A DNA stretch of 64,000 nucleotides from Streptomyces pseudovenezuelae (GCF_001513955.1 NZ_KQ948151.1:54188-118187); one strand, 5' to 3'; shown: positions 16,962 to 25,819, numbered from the stretch's first letter. Notes: generated by a model from the sequence alone, not told the origin. Program-made: numbers and translations.

Positions 16962-18287
16962 ATGCGTTTCGACGACCGCAGAGCAGCCGGGCTACGGCTG
17001 GCCCGGTGCCTGGATTTCCTGCGCGGGCAGGACGTGGTGGTGCTGGGGCTGCCGCGCGGTGGCGTGCCCGTGGCCTTCGAGGTGGCCCGAGAACTGGACG
17101 TGCCGCTGGATGTGCTCGTGGTCCGCAAACTGGGAGTGCCCTCTGAGCCGGAGTGGGGCTTCGGCGCCGTGAGTGAGTACGGGGGCCGCGTCCTCAATCC
17201 GGACGTACTCAAGGAGGCGGGGGTGGACCCCGCTGCCCAGTGCGCCGTGGAACGGACCGAACGGGCCGAAGTGGACCGGCGGGTCCGCCGCTACCGCGAC
17301 GGGCGCGAGCCCGTCCCTGTGGCCGGCCGCACCGTGGTCGTCGTGGATGACGGCCTGGCCACCGGCGCCACTGCCGAGGCCGCCTGCCGGATCGTCCGTG
17401 ACCGGGGCGCGGCCCGGGTGGTCCTCGCCGTACCCGTGGGGCCGGAACGGACGGTCACGCGGCTGCGCGGGACGGTCGACCAGGTGATCTGCTTGCAGAC
17501 GGTGCGATTTTTCGGTTCGGTAGGCGCCTGGTACCACGACTTCACACAGACCCCCGACGACGAGGTGACCGCCCTGCTGGCGCGGGCCCGTCGTGCGGAG
17601 GAGGCGCCGCCCGTCCCCCGACCACCGGTCGACCGGGAGGTGCGGGTGCCGGTCGGCAGGGTGGAACTGGCCGCCCGACTCGTCGTCCCTGACGCGGCCC
17701 CGGCGGTGGTGGCGTTCGCCCACGGCAGCGGCAGCAGCCGCCACCGTTCCCGCAACCGGTATCTCGCGCAGACCCTCCACCGCGCCCGACTCGGCACACT
17801 CCTGTTCGACCTGCTCACCGAGGACGAGGAACGCGACCGGCACAACGCCTTCGACGTCGTACTGCTGGCCCGGCGCCTGCATGCCGCCGCTCTGTGGCTG
17901 CGCCATGAGACCCCACTGCCGGTGGGCTTCTTCGGGGCCGGCACCGGCACGGCCGCCGCCCTGGAAGCCGCGGTCCTCCCCGGCACCGACATCCACGCGA
18001 TCGTCTCCCGCGGCGGCCGACCCGGGCTGGCAGGTCCCGTCGCCCTGGCGCAGGTGCGAGCCCCCACCCTGCTGATCGTCGGCAGCCGCGACACCCGGGT
18101 TCTCAGCCTCAACCGGCTCGCCGCCGACCAGTTGTGCTGTGAGCACCGGATCGCCGTGGTCCCCGGCGCGTCCCATCTCTTCGAGGAACCCGGCGCCCTG
18201 GCTGCCGTCGCCGAACTGGCCCGGGACTGGTTCACCGCCCACCTCGTCCGTCAGGAGAACGGCACGGCACCGCGCCGGACGGCATGA
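16962..18287 (+). CDS. Phosphoribosyltransferase / dienelactone hydrolase-like fusion (Rv0571c type)
   Basis: 441 residues in two modules. Residues 1-215 are a type I phosphoribosyltransferase fold with the PRPP loop VVVVDDGLATGATAEA. Residues about 220-430 are an alpha/beta hydrolase: FAHGSGSSRHRSRNR near the start, VGFFGAGTGTAAAL at the nucleophile-elbow position (with Ala/Gly rather than an obvious Ser or Cys) and GASHLFEEPG carrying the C-terminal His. The same fusion is M. tuberculosis Rv0571c, a DosR-regulon gene. The substrate is unknown. GGGGAGG precedes ATG 16962. Confidence 0.85.
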   Translation: MRFDDRRAAGLRLARCLDFLRGQDVVVLGLPRGGVPVAFEVARELDVPLDVLVVRKLGVPSEPEWGFGAVSEYGGRVLNPDVLKEAGVDPAAQCAVERTERAEVDRRVRRYRDGREPVPVAGRTVVVVDDGLATGATAEAACRIVRDRGAARVVLAVPVGPERTVTRLRGTVDQVICLQTVRFFGSVGAWYHDFTQTPDDEVTALLARARRAEEAPPVPRPPVDREVRVPVGRVELAARLVVPDAAPAVVAFAHGSGSSRHRSRNRYLAQTLHRARLGTLLFDLLTEDEERDRHNAFDVVLLARRLHAAALWLRHETPLPVGFFGAGTGTAAALEAAVLPGTDIHAIVSRGGRPGLAGPVALAQVRAPTLLIVGSRDTRVLSLNRLAADQLCCEHRIAVVPGASHLFEEPGALAAVAELARDWFTAHLVRQENGTAPRRTA

Positions 18288-18482
18288 CCGCGGCGGAGCA
18301 ATGCGGCATGACCGCGGCCAAGTCGTGCGGCCTTGTCGGAGTCTCCCCCAGGCCACTCGACGCCCGTGTCGCAAGGCCCAACGGTCCCTGGTAGCACACC
18401 GCTCGGCCCTCCCGGCCGCCTTCTGCCCGCGGTGCACTGGAAGTGAGGAAAACTCGCGTTGTCCGGGAAACAGGAGAGTGAC

Positions 18483-18950
18483 ATGACCACGTCCCGCACC
18501 TTCCGCCACATCAAGCCGGGCGCCACGTTGCCGCCTCCCCGGGCGCACACGTCGGCCACGGCCACCCTCGCGGCAGGCACGGCCCCGCGGGCGGGCAACC
18601 CGCTGTCCGCCGTCGACCACGTCGCCGACTTCTACGGCGCCTACACCGACGCGTTGACCGACCGGGGCCGTGGGCAGCTCGTCGACGCCCTGCGCCGCCA
18701 CTACCTCACGCCCGAGCTGCACCGCAGCCTGGCCCGCTGGGAAGCGACGCACCACCGGGACGGGGTACTGCGCGCCGCGGGCACTCCAACAGCCTGGCAG
18801 GTCGACTACAACGACAGCGGCACGGGGCACTGCTGGAGCCGGGTCACCCTCACCTGGGAGGACACCGGGAACCAGCCCCATCACACCCACCTCGTGGTCC
18901 AGTCCGACCTCGAGACGCGACGCGTCTCCGGTATCCGGGAGGACCGGTAG
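18483..18950 (+). CDS. Hypothetical protein
   Basis: 155 residues, start ATG 18483 with AGGAGAG upstream. A low-complexity N-terminus (residues 1-40) is followed by a compact domain: DHVADFYGAYTDALTDRG, LRRHYLTPELHRSLARWEA, then beta-rich CWSRVTLTWEDTG and HTHLVVQSDLETRRVSGI. The helix-then-sheet order is reminiscent of NTF2-like or DUF3828-type folds, but there is no confident match. Downstream of a DosR-type gene and upstream of a two-component system. Confidence 0.65.
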   Translation: MTTSRTFRHIKPGATLPPPRAHTSATATLAAGTAPRAGNPLSAVDHVADFYGAYTDALTDRGRGQLVDALRRHYLTPELHRSLARWEATHHRDGVLRAAGTPTAWQVDYNDSGTGHCWSRVTLTWEDTGNQPHHTHLVVQSDLETRRVSGIREDR

Positions 18951-19088
18951 CCGCGGCGCCGTGAAACAGCGCACGACGGTGGTTCCCCCGAACGCCGGTG
19001 CCGCGTTCGTGCCGGCGTCGAACCCCAGGACCGCGCGCGCCCGGCCGGTCGCGGACCGCCTGCTCTGTGGTCCCCGCGACTCAGGGAT

Positions 19089-19102
19089 GGGTCGAACGGC
19101 CC
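19089..19102. promoter_or_regulatory. Palindrome-like GGGTCGAACGGCCC
   Basis: About 56 bases before the response regulator start at 19158; a degenerate member of the recurring element that would place the electron-transfer unit under the same control. Confidence 0.4.
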
Positions 19103-19157
19103 TGCCGTATGACTCCGAGGACGGCGCAGACTGGATCCCAGGAGGCGGATCGCACAC

Positions 19158-19862
19158 ATGCAGGGGCAGGCCCGAGGATCGTCCAAGGAGACGCGAGTGC
19201 TGGTCGTGGAGGACGACCGGGGCATCGCGGAGTCCCTGGAGCGCGGTCTGCGGCAGGCCGGATACACGGTCGAGGGCGTCCGCACCGGCCGTGCCGCCCT
19301 CGCGGCCGCATCCTGCGACGTCGTGCTCCTCGATCTGGGGCTGCCCGACATCGACGGAGTCGAGGTCTGCCGACGGCTTCGCGCCCGGTCGGACGCCGCG
19401 ATCATCGCCGTGACGGCACGGGGTGAGGAGGCGGACCGGGTGGTCGCGCTGGACGAGGGCGCCGACGACTACCTGGTCAAGCCGTTCGGGCTGGCCGAGC
19501 TCCTGGCCCGGATGCGTGCGGTGCTGCGCCGCCGACGTCCGGCCGGTCCGGAGATCCTGCGTCACGGGCCGCTGGCGGTCGATCTGCGCACCCGGCAGGT
19601 CGCGATGGACGGGCGCCCGGTCGCGCTGACGCCTAAGGAGTTCTGCATCCTGGAGTGCCTGGCCGCCGATCCGGGGCGGGTGGTGACCCGGCAGGAAATC
19701 CTGGAACGGGCCTGGGACGCCCACTGGTACGGGCCCACGAAGGTGCTGGACGTGCACATAGCGGCGCTGCGCCGCAAGCTCGGCGCACCGGGGCTGATCG
19801 AGACGGTGTACGGGCACGGGTTCCGGCTGGGGGCGGTCGAGGGGCTCCGGGAACCGCCGTGA
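19158..19862 (+). CDS. OmpR-family response regulator
   Basis: 234 residues. Receiver domain: acidic pair VVEDD (about 18-20), phospho-acceptor Asp in VVLLDLGLPDIDG (about 60), Thr in VTARG and Lys in YLVKPFG. C-terminal winged helix: LTPKEFCILECLAADPGRVV and VDVHIAALRRKLG-type VLDVHIAALRRKL. It overlaps the kinase gene by 4 bases (GTGA), so the pair is translationally coupled. Probable target: the operon starting at 21366. Confidence 0.92.
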   Translation: MQGQARGSSKETRVLVVEDDRGIAESLERGLRQAGYTVEGVRTGRAALAAASCDVVLLDLGLPDIDGVEVCRRLRARSDAAIIAVTARGEEADRVVALDEGADDYLVKPFGLAELLARMRAVLRRRRPAGPEILRHGPLAVDLRTRQVAMDGRPVALTPKEFCILECLAADPGRVVTRQEILERAWDAHWYGPTKVLDVHIAALRRKLGAPGLIETVYGHGFRLGAVEGLREPP

Positions 19863-21247
19863 CCCGCCGGATCACCCTGACGCTTCTCGCGCTGACCACC
19901 GTTCTGCTGGTGCTGGCGGTCGTACCGCTCGGGGTGCTGATGACGGCTCGGGAACGCGTGGCCTTCCGCGACGACCAGCAGGCGACCACCCGGGCGATCG
20001 CCGCGGCGGCCGAGGAACACCTCTCCGATCACCGGCCGGCCACCGCCATGCGCAAGGAACTGCACGCCGCGGCCGAGGCGGGGGACTGCGCCGCCGTGTA
20101 CGACGCGTCCGCGCGGCTGGTCGCGAGCACGGAGTGCACCGCCGCTCAGGGTGAAGAGGCGCGTGAGCTGGTGGATCGGGTGCTGGCCGGGCACGAACCG
20201 GCGCCGCCGGAGAACGAGGGCCGGCTGCTCGCCGCGGAACCCGCCGGTGACGTCCGACAGCCCGCGGGTGCCGTCGTGCTCGCTCGTTCCGCCGCACCCC
20301 TGAACGCCCGCATCGCCGGGATCTGGGGCTGGTCCGCCGGGATCGGCCTGCTGGGGCTCGCCGCGTCCGTGCTGCTGTCCGTACGCCTTGCCCGCTGGGT
20401 GAGCCGCCCCCTGTCGACCCTGGACACGGCTGCCCAGCGGCTGGGCGAGGGTGTCCTCGGCGAGCGGGCGGCCGTCGACGGCGGGCCACCGGAGGTACGC
20501 CGGCTGGCCGCCACGTTCAACACGATGGCGGCCCGTACGGAAGCCCTGGTGCACGGCCACCGGGCCGTGATCGCCGATGTGTCGCACCAGCTGCGCACCC
20601 CCCTGGCCGCCCTGCGGCTGCGGCTCGACGTCCTGGCGGCCGGGGCCGAGGGTGACACCGCGGAGGAACTCGCCGCCGCTCAGGGAGAGATCGCCCGGCT
20701 GTCCCGGCTGGTCGACGGACTGCTGGCGGTGGCCCGCGCCGAACAGGCGACCCCCCGTCCGGTCGCCGTCCGGGTCGACGAGGTGGTGGCGGAGCGCGTG
20801 GACGCCTGGTCACCTGTGGCCGAGGAGCGCAACGTGCTGCTGACCACCCCCTCGAGACCCGCCCTGGCCGCTTCGCTGGGCAGTGGACACCTGGAGCAGA
20901 TCCTCGACAACCTGATCGCGAACGCCCTTGACGCCGTTCCCGACGGCGGGAGCGTGACGGTCGGCCTTCGAGCGGCGGGCCGCTTCGCGCGGGTGCGAGT
21001 GACGGACGACGGTCCCGGCATGGACACCGACGCCAAGGCGGTCGCGTTCCACCGGTTCGGCAGTTCCCGGGCCAGAGGCACCGGCCTGGGGCTGGCCATC
21101 GTCCACCGGCTCGTCACCGTCAACGGTGGCACCGTGGAGCTGGCGGACACTCCGGGGGGCGGGCTGACGGTCGTGCTGGATCTGCCGCTGTGGTCGCGAG
21201 GCGAGCCCCGGCGGCACGCGGCGTCCGTGCCGGAGACCGGTGCGTGA
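19859..21247 (+). CDS. Sensor histidine kinase
   Basis: 462 residues from GTG 19859. Two spans (LTLLALTTVLLVLAVVPLG; AGIGLLGLAASVLLSV) flank an extracytoplasmic sensor of about 130 residues that contains two cysteines (GDCAAVYD and STECTAAQG), possibly redox-sensitive. Then a HAMP segment, the H-box DVSHQLRTPLAAL, and ATPase boxes DNLIANALDAVPDG (N), VTDDGPGMD (G1) and GTGLGLAIVHRL (G2). A complete kinase for the regulator just upstream. Confidence 0.92.
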   Translation: MTRRITLTLLALTTVLLVLAVVPLGVLMTARERVAFRDDQQATTRAIAAAAEEHLSDHRPATAMRKELHAAAEAGDCAAVYDASARLVASTECTAAQGEEARELVDRVLAGHEPAPPENEGRLLAAEPAGDVRQPAGAVVLARSAAPLNARIAGIWGWSAGIGLLGLAASVLLSVRLARWVSRPLSTLDTAAQRLGEGVLGERAAVDGGPPEVRRLAATFNTMAARTEALVHGHRAVIADVSHQLRTPLAALRLRLDVLAAGAEGDTAEELAAAQGEIARLSRLVDGLLAVARAEQATPRPVAVRVDEVVAERVDAWSPVAEERNVLLTTPSRPALAASLGSGHLEQILDNLIANALDAVPDGGSVTVGLRAAGRFARVRVTDDGPGMDTDAKAVAFHRFGSSRARGTGLGLAIVHRLVTVNGGTVELADTPGGGLTVVLDLPLWSRGEPRRHAASVPETGA

Positions 21248-21365
21248 GTGCCCGAGATCTTTACCGGTTCTGAAGAAGAGGTGAGCAGGTTCCCGGGGAC
21301 CGGCGGCACAGCCTGGAGATGTACGCAGCCGAGTTCGGGCCACCGATCCTCCAGGAGTCGCTGCC

Positions 21366-21752
21366 ATGTCCTTTCCGCCTCATGACTTCGGCCACAGAGC
21401 CCCGTCCCCCGGTGCGGTGCGCGCACGCGACCGCGGGGTGAAGCGGGTCCACAGCCTCACTCGGTGGATCGCTGCCGCCGCGCTCGCCGGCACCGCCGCC
21501 CTCGGAGCCGTCTACACCCATCTGCTGCCCGGCAGTTCGACGCCGTCCACCCCGGCGGGACCCGTCGTGCACGAGCCGGCGCCCGCCTCCTCCACAACGT
21601 CCGACGCGACCACGGGAGACGACTCCGGCAGCCACGAGGGCGATGACGACGACGGCGCGGCACCGCGGACGACACAGCCGGCCCTGCAGGCTCCGGCGCA
21701 GCCACCCACCCCCACCCAGCAGCAACCCCAGTCCACGACGGGGGCGTCATGA
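21366..21752 (+). CDS. Small anchored protein with disordered acidic/proline-rich outer domain
   Basis: 128 residues. After a basic N-terminus, one span (WIAAAALAGTAALGAVYTH, residues about 34-52) leads into an extracellular tail with Asp/Glu (DDSGSHEGDDDDG) and Pro/Gln/Thr runs. It overlaps apbE by 4 bases (ATGA). Genes at this place in related clusters often encode an FMN-binding-domain protein that ApbE flavinylates. No such domain is visible here; the C-terminus reads STTGAS, which only loosely resembles the Ser/Thr-Gly-Ala-Thr/Ser flavinylation motif. Confidence 0.65.
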   Translation: MSFPPHDFGHRAPSPGAVRARDRGVKRVHSLTRWIAAAALAGTAALGAVYTHLLPGSSTPSTPAGPVVHEPAPASSTTSDATTGDDSGSHEGDDDDGAAPRTTQPALQAPAQPPTPTQQQPQSTTGAS

Positions 21753-22735
21753 CCCGTCGAGCCGCGTCCCCGTCCCTCACACCCGGGCCCGCCGAGGCAG
21801 TGTTCCCCGCCCTCGGCACCACGGCCACGCTGCTGGTGACGGCCCCGTCCGCCCTGGCCGCCGCAGAGGCGGTCCTGCGGGCCGAGCTGGCCGCCGTGGA
21901 CTTGACGTGCAGCCGCTTCCGGCCGGACTCCGAACTCACCCGGGTGAACCTGGCCGCGGGCACGACGGTGACAGTGAGCGAGCGTTTCGCCGAAGCGCTG
22001 GACGCCGCGCTACGTACCGCCGAACTCACCGGCGGAGCCGTGGACCCCACCGTCGGCCGCGCGGTGATCGCGCTCGGCTACGACCGCACCTTCTCCTCCC
22101 TGCGCCCCGACGACGTACGCCCCTTGCCGGTGTTCCGGCCCGCTCCCGGCTGGCGCAGCATCGTCTGGAACGCGCGTACCCGGCGGCTGCGCCTGCCTCC
22201 GGACACGTACCTCGACCTGGGCTCATCCGCCAAGGCCCTCACCGCCGACCGGGCCGCCCGCCGGGCCGCTGCCGCCGTCGGCTGCGGCGTGGTGGTCAAC
22301 CTGGGCGGCGATCTGGCGGTGGCCGGGACACCGCCGGACGGCGGCTGGCGGATAGCCCTCGCCGACGACCACGCCGTGCCCGCGCGATCCCGTTGTCCGG
22401 CCGTCGCGGTGACCAACGGCGCGCTGGCGACCTCCGGGGTCCGGGTGCGCACTTGGCGGCGGGCCGGACGCACCGTGCACCACATCGTGGACCCGGTGAC
22501 CGGCGAGCCCGCCGTGCCCGTCTGGCACACCGTCACCGTCGCGGCCGCCGACTGCGTGGACGCGAACGCCGCCAGCACGGCGGCGATCGTGCTGGGCCAC
22601 TCGGCCGAGGGCTGGCTGCGCCGCACGGGACTCCCCGCCCGCCTGGTGGCCCCGGACGGCCAGGTCACACGTCTCGGGGGCTGGCCGCCCGACGCCTCCG
22701 CTCCCGAGACCGCGGCTCCTGGAGGTACGCGATGA
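21749..22735 (+). CDS. apbE: FAD:protein FMN transferase
   Basis: 328 residues with ApbE landmarks in order: AVDPTVGRAVIALGY (about 98), DLGSSAKALTADRAA (about 157; DLG..AKG.A.D in the family), VVNLGGDLAVAG (about 182) and VDANAASTAAIVLG (about 273). ApbE transfers FMN from FAD to a Thr/Ser of an exported or membrane target. No signal peptide or lipobox is evident, so it may act on the inner face or be exported otherwise. The middle gene of a run of ATGA overlaps. Confidence 0.88.
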   Translation: MTRRAASPSLTPGPAEAVFPALGTTATLLVTAPSALAAAEAVLRAELAAVDLTCSRFRPDSELTRVNLAAGTTVTVSERFAEALDAALRTAELTGGAVDPTVGRAVIALGYDRTFSSLRPDDVRPLPVFRPAPGWRSIVWNARTRRLRLPPDTYLDLGSSAKALTADRAARRAAAAVGCGVVVNLGGDLAVAGTPPDGGWRIALADDHAVPARSRCPAVAVTNGALATSGVRVRTWRRAGRTVHHIVDPVTGEPAVPVWHTVTVAAADCVDANAASTAAIVLGHSAEGWLRRTGLPARLVAPDGQVTRLGGWPPDASAPETAAPGGTR

Positions 22736-23421
22736 CGACCCTGGCCCTGACGGGCAGCCCGCTCTGGTACGCCAGCAGGGTCGGCGGCACCCTGTCGCTT
22801 TTGCTGCTGACCGCCACGGTCGTGCTCGGCATCGCCTCCGGAGGGCGCGCCGCACCCCGCCGGATCGGCCGTTTCGAGATCGGCCTGCTGCACCGCAACC
22901 TGTCCCTGCTGACGCTGGTGTTCCTGGTCATGCACGTGGTCACCGCGGTACTCGATCCGTTCGTCCATCTGGGGTGGGCGGTGACCGTGGTCCCGTTCGG
23001 CGCGTCGTACCGTCCGTTCTGGCTCGGTCTGGGCACGGTCGCTCTCGACCTGGTGCTGGCGGTCCTGGTCACCAGTGCGGTGCGGCTGCGCATCGGGGTG
23101 CGCCGCTGGAAGGCCGTGCACTGGCTGGCGTACGCGGCCTGGCCCCTCGCCCTCTTCCATGGCGTCGGAACGGGCACGGACACCCGGCTGTCCCTCCAGC
23201 TGTGGCTCTACGCCGGCTGCCTCGTGTCCGTGGTCGGCGCGGTGTGGTGGAGGCTGGCGAGGTCCGGCCCCGGACATGTCGCGGGACGCCTCGTCGCCGC
23301 GGTGACCGCGATGGCCGTACCGGTGCTCCTCACGGCGTTCCTGGCCGCCGGGCCGCTGCAGCCCGGGTGGGCCAGGCGCGCAGCCGCCACGATGCTCCTC
23401 CATCTGGGGGGTGGACGATGA
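22732..23421 (+). CDS. Ferric reductase-like transmembrane cytochrome
   Basis: 229 residues, about six spans. Histidines fall in pairs on successive helices: LLHRNLSLLTLVFLVMHVV and AVHWLAYAAWPLALFHGVG, the layout of b-heme ligands in ferric reductase-like and MsrQ/NOX transmembrane domains. No FAD/NADPH domain is attached, so electrons must come from another protein, plausibly the NuoF-like gene product next door. It overlaps both neighbours by 4 bases. Confidence 0.85.
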   Translation: MTTLALTGSPLWYASRVGGTLSLLLLTATVVLGIASGGRAAPRRIGRFEIGLLHRNLSLLTLVFLVMHVVTAVLDPFVHLGWAVTVVPFGASYRPFWLGLGTVALDLVLAVLVTSAVRLRIGVRRWKAVHWLAYAAWPLALFHGVGTGTDTRLSLQLWLYAGCLVSVVGAVWWRLARSGPGHVAGRLVAAVTAMAVPVLLTAFLAAGPLQPGWARRAAATMLLHLGGGR

Positions 23422-24758
23422 ACTCCTCGGCGCCGACGCCTTCCGCCGCGTACCGCACGACCGCGACGGGCACGCCTGCAGGCGCCCGGCTCCTGGCGGG
23501 CTGGTACGACACCGGAAGGCCGGCCGACCTGAACGAGCACCTGCTGCGATACGGGCCTCCCCCGGTCGCCATGGCGCGCGGTCACCGCCACTCGATGCCT
23601 CTGTTGCGGGCCGTGGAGGCGGCCGGGCTCACCGGACGTGGCGGCGCCGGCTTCCCGACCGCCGCCAAGTTGCGTGCGGTGGCGGCGCGACGGGGTCGAG
23701 CCGTGGTCGTCGTGAACGCCATGGAGAGCGAACCGCCCAGCCGCAAGGACCAGTTCCTCCTCGCCGTCGCACCACACCTCGTCCTCGACGGTGCCGTTCT
23801 CGCCGCCGAGGCGGTCGGCGCGGACACCGTCCACATCTGCCTGCCACGCGGCCGTCCCGCCCAGTACCAGCAGCTGCACACCGCCCTCGGCGACCGCGGG
23901 CGGGCTCACCTCGATGTCGTGTCGCTGCTGCTGCACGCCCTTCCCCACACCTACGTCTCCAGCGAGTCGACGTCTCTGGTGCGCTGGCTCAACGGGGGCG
24001 AGGCCCGGCCGCTGGGCAACCCGCCACGCAGTCACGAGCGCGGTGTCGCACGACTGCCCACGCTCGTCCACAACGCCGAGACGCTGGCCCATCTGGCCCT
24101 GGTCGCCCGTTACGGCCCCGACTGGTACCGGCAGACAGGGACATCCGACGAACCGGGCACGACGCTCGTCACCGTCTCCGGGGCCGTGGCCGCGCCCGGG
24201 GTCCTGGAGGTCGCGCTCGGCACGCCGCTCGCGACGCTCCTCGACGGCGCCGGCGGGCCCACGGAGCCGTTGCGGGCAGTGCTGCTCGGCGGCTTCGCGG
24301 GCGTCTGGCTGCCGGCCGGACACCTGCGCACCCCCCTCACCCGGCACGACCTGGCCGAGCTGGGCGCCGCGCCGGGCGCGGGCGCGCTCGTCGCGCTTCC
24401 GCGGGCCGCCTGCGGGCTGACCGAGACGGCCCGGGTCCTCGCCTACCTGGCCGCGCACAGTGCGCGTCAGTGCGGTCCCTGTCGTCTCGGACTGCCCGCG
24501 GTGGCCGAGGACTTCGCCGCCCTGGCCGCCGGACGGCCCGACCCGGACCTGCTCTCCCGCCTGCACCGGCGCACCGGCCTGCTGCCGGACCGGGGCGCCT
24601 GCCGCCACCCCGACGGCGCGGCCCGACTCGCCGCCTCCGCCCTGCGCACCTTCGCCGACGACGTCGACCACCACCTCACGCGGGGCGCCTGCCCGAACGC
24701 CCATCGGCCGCCCCTGCTCCCCGTACCACCCGCCGAGCCCCCGGAGGCATGGAGATGA
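23418..24758 (+). CDS. NuoF/RnfC-like flavoprotein with Fe-S motif
   Basis: 446 residues. LTGRGGAGFPTAAKLRAVA (about 74) is the FMN-binding glycine motif and NAMESEPPSRKDQ the nucleotide-site strand of the 51-kDa subunit (NuoF) fold. A SLBB-like segment (GAVAAPGVLEV) follows. At the C-terminus ARQCGPCRLG plus GACRHPDG gives three Cys where NuoF has four (the first Cys of SCGxCxPC is Ala). It lacks the N-terminal Fe-S part of RnfC. Likely role: oxidise NADH or reduced ferredoxin and pass electrons to the neighbouring cytochrome (inference). Confidence 0.8.
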   Translation: MNSSAPTPSAAYRTTATGTPAGARLLAGWYDTGRPADLNEHLLRYGPPPVAMARGHRHSMPLLRAVEAAGLTGRGGAGFPTAAKLRAVAARRGRAVVVVNAMESEPPSRKDQFLLAVAPHLVLDGAVLAAEAVGADTVHICLPRGRPAQYQQLHTALGDRGRAHLDVVSLLLHALPHTYVSSESTSLVRWLNGGEARPLGNPPRSHERGVARLPTLVHNAETLAHLALVARYGPDWYRQTGTSDEPGTTLVTVSGAVAAPGVLEVALGTPLATLLDGAGGPTEPLRAVLLGGFAGVWLPAGHLRTPLTRHDLAELGAAPGAGALVALPRAACGLTETARVLAYLAAHSARQCGPCRLGLPAVAEDFAALAAGRPDPDLLSRLHRRTGLLPDRGACRHPDGAARLAASALRTFADDVDHHLTRGACPNAHRPPLLPVPPAEPPEAWR

Positions 24759-24967
24759 CCCGCGCCCGGACTCTGCGCATCGACCGGATCGCCTGCACGG
24801 GCCACGGCCTGTGCGCCGAACTCCTCCCCGAACTCGTCGACCTCGACGAATGGGGTTACCCCGTCCTCGCACAGGCGGCCGTCCCGGCACGTCTGGAGTC
24901 CCATGCCCGCCGCGCCGTCGCCGCCTGCCCCGTCCTGGCCCTGCGCACGGAGCGCCCACCGCGATGA
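24755..24967 (+). CDS. Ferredoxin, single [3Fe-4S]-type cluster
   Basis: 70 residues with CTGHGLC at about 14-20 and ACPVLAL at about 57: three cluster Cys, as in the small [3Fe-4S] ferredoxins that serve actinobacterial P450s. Here it is coupled (ATGA) to the NuoF-like gene instead. GGAGG lies 7 bases before ATG 24755; ATG 24749 is too close to it. Last gene of the five-gene run. Confidence 0.85.
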   Translation: MTRARTLRIDRIACTGHGLCAELLPELVDLDEWGYPVLAQAAVPARLESHARRAVAACPVLALRTERPPR

Positions 24968-25105
24968 CCTGTTCGTCCTCTGTGGCCGGTGGGGCGCAGG
25001 GTGAGGGTGGTTCCGGTCGCGAGGTTGATCTCCGTGGGGGAAGCGGCTCTTGGCCGTGCACCGCGCAATCATGATCCGCGAGAAGCGGGTGGTCCTTCCC
25101 GTCGC

Positions 25106-25621
25106 TCATACCCGGGCTTCGTCGGCCGTGCCCCGGGCCGCGGCGCCCCGGTGGCGGACGATGTCCGCCTCGACGCACTCCGCCAGTGGCCCCACCGTCG
25201 CGACGACCGGCGCGGACAGCCCGTGACCGAGCGAGATGTCCGCGCCGTCGACGGCATACGCCACCAGGTGTCCCGGCAGCCGCCCGAGCGCCCGGGCCAG
25301 GCTGACGGCCGCGCCCAGGCCGTGCGGATGCATCGTGCCCGCCCGCCACAGCGCCGCGTTGTCCAGTTCGAGGCGGTAGATGCGGCCGGGACGGCTCGGA
25401 CGGGCGTGGGCGGGCTCCAGCACGACGGCCAGCTCCGCGTTCTCCCACAGGCGGATCAGCTGGGCCGGATCGGGGTCGCATGTGGCGAGCAGCGTGCCTG
25501 GCGGCAGGGGGCGTTCGGCGGCCCGCTCCCTCAACCGTGAGAGCACCGCTCGGGCGACGCCCTCGTCATGGCGGCCAGGATCGCCGACACCGATGATCGC
25601 GATGCGGGTGGAGACGGTCAT
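25106..25621 (-). CDS. Hydrogenase maturation protease-like protein
   Basis: 171 residues. IIGVGDPGRHDEGVARAV corresponds to the GxGNxLxxDEGxG nickel-binding motif of HybD/HycI endopeptidases (the acidic ligand is the Glu of HDEG). AELAVVLEPAHA replaces the usual hydrophobic-D-A strand (Glu for the second ligand Asp) and MHPHGLGAAVSL supplies the His. These enzymes clip the C-terminus of the [NiFe]-hydrogenase large subunit after nickel insertion. No hydrogenase genes lie in the window, so it is an orphan here. Confidence 0.75.
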   Translation of the reverse strand: MTVSTRIAIIGVGDPGRHDEGVARAVLSRLRERAAERPLPPGTLLATCDPDPAQLIRLWENAELAVVLEPAHARPSRPGRIYRLELDNAALWRAGTMHPHGLGAAVSLARALGRLPGHLVAYAVDGADISLGHGLSAPVVATVGPLAECVEADIVRHRGAAARGTADEARV

Positions 25622-25682
25622 CGTTCCTCTCCCTCCACTTCGGGTGTCTCCAGAATCGGCGGAGCGGAGCGTTCCGGTCATT

Positions 25683-25696
25683 GGGCCGAAGGACCT
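25683..25696. promoter_or_regulatory. GGGCCGAAGGACCT element
   Basis: A member of the recurring palindrome-like element, 62 bases before the hydrogenase maturation protease start at 25621. Confidence 0.4.
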
Positions 25697-25819
25697 CTGG
25701 ACGGCCCGGACGGCCCTGCACCGGGTCCGCGGCTCAGCACCGTTCCTGGTCCGGACAGACGTGTGCGCGGCCGGTACAGCGGCCGCGCACACGGGGTACG
25801 GCTGGGCGCCTGCCCGCAC

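Noticed and set aside
16992..19817. A 941-codon open frame on the minus strand
   Set aside because: Antisense to the PRT-hydrolase fusion, a hypothetical gene and the response regulator, all with ribosome-binding sites and clear domains; no motif of its own.
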